Source: Sphingomonas sp. (GTDB taxonomy: Bacteria; Pseudomonadota; Alphaproteobacteria; Sphingomonadales; Sphingomonadaceae). Taken from it: a stretch of DNA of 64,000 bases. A program made the position numbers and the translations under genes. Positions 59,581 to 64,000 of the stretch are shown piece after piece; within the stretch, counting starts at the first letter, position 1, and every line of letters begins with the position of its first letter. The stretch covers positions 620,001-684,000 of the forward strand of contig JAFOMG010000011.1 in assembly GCA_017418975.1 (NCBI GenBank), written 5' to 3'. Below the pieces are notes generated by a model. That model was not told the origin of the DNA. It did no database searches and worked only from the letters and a program-made list of their open reading frames with translations.

Positions 59581-60801
59581 TCACGAACCGGGACGTGCCT
59601 CATGTATCTCTGTCTGGTTGCCGGCGCCTTTGCCTTCTTCATCGCCGCGGTCGCCTTCCTCAGCATCGAGGACGCGGTTCGCTTCCGCGGGCGCTGAGCC
59701 GGTCTCGGCGCGGCCGGTGCGCTTCCAGGCGCCGCGCAGCAACCTGCCCGCCAGCGCGTCGAGCCCCGGCCGCACGAACAGCCAGTCGCGGATCGCCGGG
59801 CCCTTCGCGGCGCCGATCACCTGCTTGTAGCCGCTGTCGCCGGCGCCCCAGTCGACGGCGGCGATGCCGGCCTCGATCGCGCGGACGAGGTTGCGATAAT
59901 AGAGCAGCTTGCCGGGCGAATGCTTGGCGAAGCGCGGATCATAGCTGTTCGCGATCGCATATTTCAGCGGGCCGGCATTGAGGTCGAACGAGAAGGCGGC
60001 GGGGGCGCCGTCGACGCGGAGCAGCGCCGTCCACATCATCCGGGCGATCACGGGATCCTCGGCGGCGGCGCGCCAGAAGCCGCCATGGCCGCGCGCGGTG
60101 AACTTGGCGTCCGAACCGTCGGTCCGGGCCGCGATCCAGCTCTTCTCCTCGATGTCGGCCAGCGCCGCGAACGCCGCGTCGTTCCAGCCGGCGCCGTGGA
60201 CGAAGCTCCAGTCGAGCGCGCCATGGCCACCCAGATGCTTCTCGTGGAAGCGGTTCTTCTTGAGCGTCGAGTTGCGCGGCCAGGTGCCTTCGGCGCGCTC
60301 GGCGGCGATGTCGAGCAGGAAGCTGTCCGCCACGAACCGGTCGAGCACCGCCCAGCCCCGGTTGCGGGCCGCCTCCTTCAGCAGCTCGAGCCCGGGATCG
60401 CCGTCATAGACCGGGCCGACGCGCAGGGCGCGCGCCGTGCCGGCGAGCCGGGGGAGCAGCGCCTCGATCGCCTCTACGCCGGCATCTTCGCGGACGGGGA
60501 AGCTGCGGAAAGGCCAGTAGCAGCCGGGGATCGCGGCCAGCTTCGCCCAGGCGGGGCCGGCCGAGACGATCGGCAGCGCGGCCACCGGCTCGCCCTCGCG
60601 CGCCACGGTGAGCGTGCGGGCCTGGCCGCCATAGGTGCGGAGCGCGGCGGCGAACCAGCCATAGCGCAGGAACCGGTGCGACGGGCGGGCGCCCGCCGCC
60701 ACGGCGTCGATCGCGCCGGCCAGCCCGTCGACGCAATCGACGGTGAGCGCCGGCGGCAGGCGCGTGAATTCCTCGAGCAGCATCGGCTTCGACATGGCCA
60801 T
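59581..60801 (-). CDS. GNAT-fold acyltransferase, CelD/BcsL type
   Basis: A 406-residue cytoplasmic protein with two GNAT-like halves. RPSHRFLRYGWFAAALRTYGG and REGEPVAALPIVSAG mark the first, and RVDGAPAAFSFDLNAGPLKYAIANSYDPRFAKHSPGKLLYY the second, the pattern of proteins linked to cellulose and other exopolysaccharides. The last 40 residues are charged and poorly structured (AEEGDRGDEEGKG) and lie opposite a small ORF. No polysaccharide genes are adjacent. Confidence 0.8.
   Translation of the reverse strand: MAMSKPMLLEEFTRLPPALTVDCVDGLAGAIDAVAAGARPSHRFLRYGWFAAALRTYGGQARTLTVAREGEPVAALPIVSAGPAWAKLAAIPGCYWPFRSFPVREDAGVEAIEALLPRLAGTARALRVGPVYDGDPGLELLKEAARNRGWAVLDRFVADSFLLDIAAERAEGTWPRNSTLKKNRFHEKHLGGHGALDWSFVHGAGWNDAAFAALADIEEKSWIAARTDGSDAKFTARGHGGFWRAAAEDPVIARMMWTALLRVDGAPAAFSFDLNAGPLKYAIANSYDPRFAKHSPGKLLYYRNLVRAIEAGIAAVDWGAGDSGYKQVIGAAKGPAIRDWLFVRPGLDALAGRLLRGAWKRTGRAETGSAPAEANRVLDAEEGDRGDEEGKGAGNQTEIHEARPGS
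59602..59697 (+). CDS. Small membrane ORF (31 residues) divergent from fnr
   Basis: It would encode a 31-residue single-pass membrane peptide: a hydrophobic helix (about 2-20, LCLVAGAFAFFIAAVAF) followed by LSIEDAVRFRGR. It starts 64 bases behind the FNR box and is antisense to the C-terminal tail of the GNAT gene. Ribosome-site support is weak. Small hydrophobic peptides of this shape often stabilise respiratory oxidases, but no oxidase genes are near. May be a chance ORF. Confidence 0.35.
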   Translation: MYLCLVAGAFAFFIAAVAFLSIEDAVRFRGR

Positions 60802-60846
60802 GCTTCTAGCCCGGCACCCGTTACCAAGCCGTGATGACGCGGGCGG

Positions 60847-61206
60847 TCACGCTCCGCGGGCCCAGGCGCGGGCGGCGTCCAGCTCCTCGGGGGTGAAGAT
60901 CTTCTGCTCGCCCGGCGCCATCCATCCGGTGGCGCGGCTGGCCGCGACGATCCAGCCGATATCGGTCACCACCGCGACGCGGCCGATCTTGGTGAGGTGG
61001 CCCACGCCCCAGCTGATGTCCTTCCACCATGCCGCCAGCTCCATGCCGGCGAAGCTTCGGATCACCGCGACCGCCGACAGCTTGCCGTGGCGGGCGATCA
61101 CCGCCTCCATTTCGCTGGCCCCGGCGTCATATTCGGCGCGGGTGACTTCGCCGTCCACGGTGAACTCGATCACCCCGGCTTCCATGTCGGTTTCGAACTG
61201 CATCAT
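60847..61206 (-). CDS. SpoIIAA-like (STAS-fold) protein
   Basis: A 119-residue cytoplasmic protein. FETDMEAGVIEFTVDGEVTRAEYDA, WWKDISWGVGHLTKIGRVAVVTDIGWI and FTPEELDAARAWARG follow the SpoIIAA-like/UspA-associated family. Possible lipid or anion binder; no catalytic residues stand out. The start at ATG 61206 has CGGAG about 9 bases 5'. It is divergent from the DUF2721 gene (42-bp gap). Confidence 0.78.
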   Translation of the reverse strand: MMQFETDMEAGVIEFTVDGEVTRAEYDAGASEMEAVIARHGKLSAVAVIRSFAGMELAAWWKDISWGVGHLTKIGRVAVVTDIGWIVAASRATGWMAPGEQKIFTPEELDAARAWARGA

Positions 61207-61248
61207 GGGCTTCACTCCGTTCGGTTCCCCGGTCATAACGCATGACGC

Positions 61249-61713
61249 ATGGAAGGCCCCTATCTCTCCACGGTTTCGGAAACGATTCAGGCCGCGATCG
61301 CGCCGGTGTTCCTCCTGGCGGGCATTGGGGCGTTCCTGAACGTGATGGTCGGCCGGCTCGCGCGCATCGTCGATCGCGCGCGCAACATCGAGCAGCTCCA
61401 CCCGCGCTCCACCGGGCCCGAGCATGATCGCCATGTGTGGGAGCTGCGCATCATCGATCGCCGCATCTCGGTAATCAACAACGCGATCTTCCTGTGCACG
61501 GCCAGCGCCCTCGCCATCTGCTTCGTCGTCGCGATGATGTTCGTCGCGCGGCTCAGCAACCTGCATGTCGGCATCTGGGTGGCGAGCGCCTTCATCGTCT
61601 CGATGCTGCTGCTGATGGCCGGCCTGATCTATTTCCTGTTCGAGGTGCGCATGTCGCTCGAGGCGATCCATGTGCGCGAGGAACTGCTCGAGCTGGACGG
61701 CAAGAAGAAATAG
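61249..61713 (+). CDS. DUF2721 membrane protein
   Basis: A 154-residue inner-membrane protein with three helices (about 12-34, 78-98, 108-132). APVFLLAGIGAFLNVMVGRLARIVDRAR and VINNAIFLCTASALAICFVV are typical of DUF2721. Charged C-terminus (ELLELDGKKK). No function is known. No clear ribosome site was seen before ATG 61249. Confidence 0.8.
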   Translation: MEGPYLSTVSETIQAAIAPVFLLAGIGAFLNVMVGRLARIVDRARNIEQLHPRSTGPEHDRHVWELRIIDRRISVINNAIFLCTASALAICFVVAMMFVARLSNLHVGIWVASAFIVSMLLLMAGLIYFLFEVRMSLEAIHVREELLELDGKKK

Positions 61714-61725
61714 TCGGCGCGGCGG

Positions 61726-63372
61726 CTATTGCCGCGGCCCCAGGTCGGCCGGGATCGTCGGCAGATATTGCGGTGCCACCCGGGCGTGCGTCGCCTGCTC
61801 ATAGGCATAGCCGGCCTTGAGCAGCAGCCCGTCGGCATAGGCGGTGCCGATGAAGGAGAGGCCGGCCGGCAGCCCGTTCACCAGGCCCATCGGCACGGTG
61901 AGGTGCGGATAGCCGGAGACTGCCGGCAGCTCGCTCGCCGAGGGCCCCTGGAACTGGTCGCCATGGGCGGGATCGCTCAGCCAGGGCGTGCCATAGGTCG
62001 GCGTGACCAGGATCTGCGCGTCCGCGGCCTTGAGCATCGCGTCGATCCCCTCGGGCCCGGCCATGCGCGCCGATTTCTCGCGCGCGGCCAGATATTCGGG
62101 ATCGTCCAGGCCCTTGGACTTGTCGGCCTTGATGAAGGTCTCCTGGCCGAAGAACGGCATCTCGGCTTCCTTGTGCGCTTCGTTGAAGGCGATCAGGTCG
62201 GCGAGCGTCTTCGGGCCCACGCTGGCCGGAGTGGTGGCGAGATAGGCGGCCATGTCGGCCTTCAGCTCGGTGTGGAGGACCAGCCCCTCGGCATCGCCCA
62301 GGCCCTTCAGCTCGGGCATCTTCACTTCGACCAGCACCGCGCCGGCCGCGCCGAGCTCGGCGAGCGCCTTGTCGAAACGGGCGGCGAGGTCGGCCGCCAT
62401 CTCGGGCTTCCAATAGCCGATCCGCATGCCCTTGAGCGCGTCCGGGCTCAGCCCGGCGGCATAGTCCTTGCGGTGCCTGTCCGCGTCCTTGGTCGCGGGG
62501 TCGGCGTCGTCGCTGCCCACCATCGCGCCGAACAGGATCGCCGCGTCCTTCACCGAGCGCGCCATCGGCCCCGGCGTATCCTGGCTGTGGCTGATCGGCA
62601 CCACGCCGGTGCGGCTGATCAGCCCCAGCGTCGGCTTGAGCCCGACCAGCCCGTTCATCGCCGCCGGGCATACCACCGAGCCATCGGTCTCGGTGCCCAC
62701 CGCCACCGCCGCCAGGCTCGCCGCGATCGCCGCGCCCGATCCGCTCGACGAGCCGCAGGCGGAGCGATCGAGCGCATAGGGGTTCTTCACCAGCCCGCCC
62801 ATCGCGCTCCAGCCGCTCATCGAATTGCTCGAGCGGATGTTCGCCCATTCGGAGAGGTTGGTCTTGCCGAGGATGATCGCGCCCCGCGCCCGCAGCCGCG
62901 CGACCAGCGGCGCGTCCCGCCCGGTATCGTTGTTGGCCAGCGCCAGGCTGCCCGCGGTGGTGGGCATGTTCTGCGTCTCGATATTGTCCTTGATCAGCAC
63001 CGGGATGCCGTCGAGCGGGCCGAGCGGCTTGCCCGCCTTGCGCCGGTCGTCGCTGTCGCGGGCGTCGGCGCGCAGGTCCTTGGCCGGCGCGACGGCGATC
63101 ACCGAGCGCAGCGTCGGGCCGGCGCGGTCGAGCTTGCCGATCCGCGCGACATAGGCGTCGACGATATAGCTGCTGGTCATGCTCCCGTCGGCGAGCGCCG
63201 CGCGCAGCGCGTCGATCGACTGTTCCTCGACGGTGGGCAGCGGGCGCGGCGCTTCCTGGACGACGATGTCGGACGGGGCGGGAGCCGGCGCCGTGCCGGC
63301 CGGCGCCTCCTGCGCCCAGGCGGGCGACGCCCAGGCCAGAGCCACTGCCAGCGCCGTCATTCCCGTTCGCAT
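61726..63372 (-). CDS. Secreted amidase (amidase signature family)
   Basis: A 548-residue exported amidase with signal peptide 1-20 (SPAWAQ). The Ser-cisSer-Lys triad is visible: Lys in GIPVLIKDNIET (near 128), Ser in SACGSSSGSGAAIAASLAAVAVGTETDGSVVCPA (cis-Ser near 209, nucleophile near 233). NMPTTAGSLAL is also conserved. Some relatives act on peptide or aryl amides; substrate not assignable. It is convergent with DUF2721. Confidence 0.9.
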   Translation of the reverse strand: MRTGMTALAVALAWASPAWAQEAPAGTAPAPAPSDIVVQEAPRPLPTVEEQSIDALRAALADGSMTSSYIVDAYVARIGKLDRAGPTLRSVIAVAPAKDLRADARDSDDRRKAGKPLGPLDGIPVLIKDNIETQNMPTTAGSLALANNDTGRDAPLVARLRARGAIILGKTNLSEWANIRSSNSMSGWSAMGGLVKNPYALDRSACGSSSGSGAAIAASLAAVAVGTETDGSVVCPAAMNGLVGLKPTLGLISRTGVVPISHSQDTPGPMARSVKDAAILFGAMVGSDDADPATKDADRHRKDYAAGLSPDALKGMRIGYWKPEMAADLAARFDKALAELGAAGAVLVEVKMPELKGLGDAEGLVLHTELKADMAAYLATTPASVGPKTLADLIAFNEAHKEAEMPFFGQETFIKADKSKGLDDPEYLAAREKSARMAGPEGIDAMLKAADAQILVTPTYGTPWLSDPAHGDQFQGPSASELPAVSGYPHLTVPMGLVNGLPAGLSFIGTAYADGLLLKAGYAYEQATHARVAPQYLPTIPADLGPRQ

Positions 63373-63424
63373 ATGCCGTCCCCGAATCTCGTTGCGGGGA
63401 CAGCCTAGCCTGACACCCCATCAT

Positions 63425-63507
63425 CGTCATCCCCGCGCGGGCGGGGATCCAGAGTCCAGGGCGATACGGGGGAGAAACCCTGGATCCCCGCCTGCGCGGG
63501 GATGGCG
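63425..63507. repeat. Pair of REP-like palindromes in opposite orientation
   Basis: CGTCATCCCCGCGCGGGCGG...GGATCC (63425-63450) and TGGATCCCCGCCTGCGCGGG...GATGGCG (63481-63507) are palindromic units of the same family as those near 41601 and 51886. GGGATCCAGAGTCCAGGG and CCCTGGATCCC can also pair with each other, forming a larger hairpin. Confidence 0.75.
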
Positions 63508-63554
63508 GCTAAGGCGGGAAGGGCGGACAAGGTGAGGAAGGCGGGCAAGGAAGC

Positions 63555-64000
63555 TCAGTCCCCAACCGCCACGCTCGCCTCCACCGACATGCCCGGCCGC
63601 AGCCGCGCCGCCACGGGCTGGTCCGGATCGATCCTGATCCGCACCGCGATCCGCTGGGGGATCTTGACGAAATTGCCCGTCGCATTGTCGCTGCGGATCA
63701 CCGCGAACTCCGATCCCGCCGCCGGCGCCAGCTGCTCGACCGTGCCGGTCAGCTTCGCGCCGCCCAGCGCGTCCACCCGGAAGCTCGCCTTGGCGCCCGG
63801 GCGGATCTTCGCGGTCTGCGCCTCCTTGAAGTTGGCGGTCACCCACAAGGTCTGCGGCACCAGCGCCATCAGCTGGGTGCCGGCCGTGACATATTGGCCG
63901 CGCCGCCCGCCGATCTCGCCCAATTGCCCGGCCACCGGCGCGCGGATCACCGTGTTGGCGAGGTCGATCTCGGCGAGGTGGAGCGCCGCCTTGGCGGCAT
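63555..64000 (-). CDS. HlyD-family membrane-fusion protein (5' end outside window)
   Basis: The frame is open from the window end to the stop at 63555, giving the last 147 residues. ALHLAEIDLANTVIRAPVAGQLGEI is the coiled-coil/lipoyl junction of EmrA/HlyD adaptors, LMALVPQTLWVTANFKEAQTAKIRPGAKASFRVDAL the beta-barrel part, and IAVRIRIDPDQPVAARLRPGMSVEASV the end. It would be the periplasmic adaptor of an MFS (EmrAB-like) efflux pump. The partner genes must lie at or beyond the window ends. Confidence 0.88.
   Translation of the reverse strand, partial: AAKAALHLAEIDLANTVIRAPVAGQLGEIGGRRGQYVTAGTQLMALVPQTLWVTANFKEAQTAKIRPGAKASFRVDALGGAKLTGTVEQLAPAAGSEFAVIRSDNATGNFVKIPQRIAVRIRIDPDQPVAARLRPGMSVEASVAVGD

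Overview
The window is high-GC, densely coded DNA from an alphaproteobacterium. It most resembles a sphingomonad (Sphingomonas or a close relative): four complete TonB-dependent receptors and one partial one, an alginate-lyase/DEH-reductase/KDG-kinase locus, cobalamin-riboswitch-controlled btuB genes, a 4Fe-4S FNR-type regulator, and interspersed CGTC(A/G)TCCCCGC-type palindromes. No phage, plasmid, IS transposase or CRISPR array was seen.

Layout. (1) 1-2458: 3' part of a ZnuD-like receptor gene (minus) with palindromes upstream, and a small membrane protein. (2) 2461-15103: an alginate-use locus. It holds PL6 and PL17 alginate lyases, an ACS-family MFS transporter, an SDR (probable DEH reductase) and an SGNH esterase in one overlapping operon ending in a terminator; then a TSUP permease, KDG kinase (minus), a large TonB receptor and a FadR-type GntR regulator. 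An 8-bp motif, ATTGGTAT, sits in the promoter regions and again in front of a 12-codon mini-ORF. (3) 15605-24682: a 2015-residue autotransporter, an EF-hand protein, a serine hydrolase and a membrane-anchored LytTR regulator. (4) 24676-41324: two cobalamin-riboswitch units on the minus strand. The first (41324 to 35075) is btuB2-cobO-btuF-btuC-btuD-2OG oxygenase. The second (35066 to 25712) is btuB1-membrane protein-DUF1636-cobT-phosphatase-cobS-cobC-cbiB-cobQ-cobU. These cover corrinoid uptake, adenosylation, side-chain amidation and nucleotide-loop assembly. No corrin-ring genes are present, so they look like salvage or late synthesis. (5) 41662-48180: an OmpR-type two-component system divergent from a TonB receptor and a secreted metallophosphatase. 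(6) 48380-64000: mostly housekeeping genes: tRNA-Lys, folK, a family-5 UDG, a racemase, an N-carbamoylputrescine amidase, lnt, metK with a structured leader, two degenerate EAL proteins, trmB, a class V aminotransferase, fnr with its own box, a GNAT protein, small proteins, an amidase and a partial HlyD-type protein.

How the genes fit together. Alginate is probably taken through the receptor, split by PL6 (endo) and PL17 (exo) into DEH, imported by the MFS carrier, reduced to KDG by the SDR and phosphorylated by KdgK; the KDPG aldolase is not in the window. The most interesting points are: a complete-active-site 2-oxoglutarate oxygenase closing the B12-uptake operon; a metK leader able to form a pseudoknot that competes with sequestration of the ribosome site; an esterase inside an alginate operon; an orphan regulon-type promoter; and a 31-codon membrane ORF divergent from fnr across an FNR box. 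All functional calls come from reading sequence and family knowledge; no database search was run.
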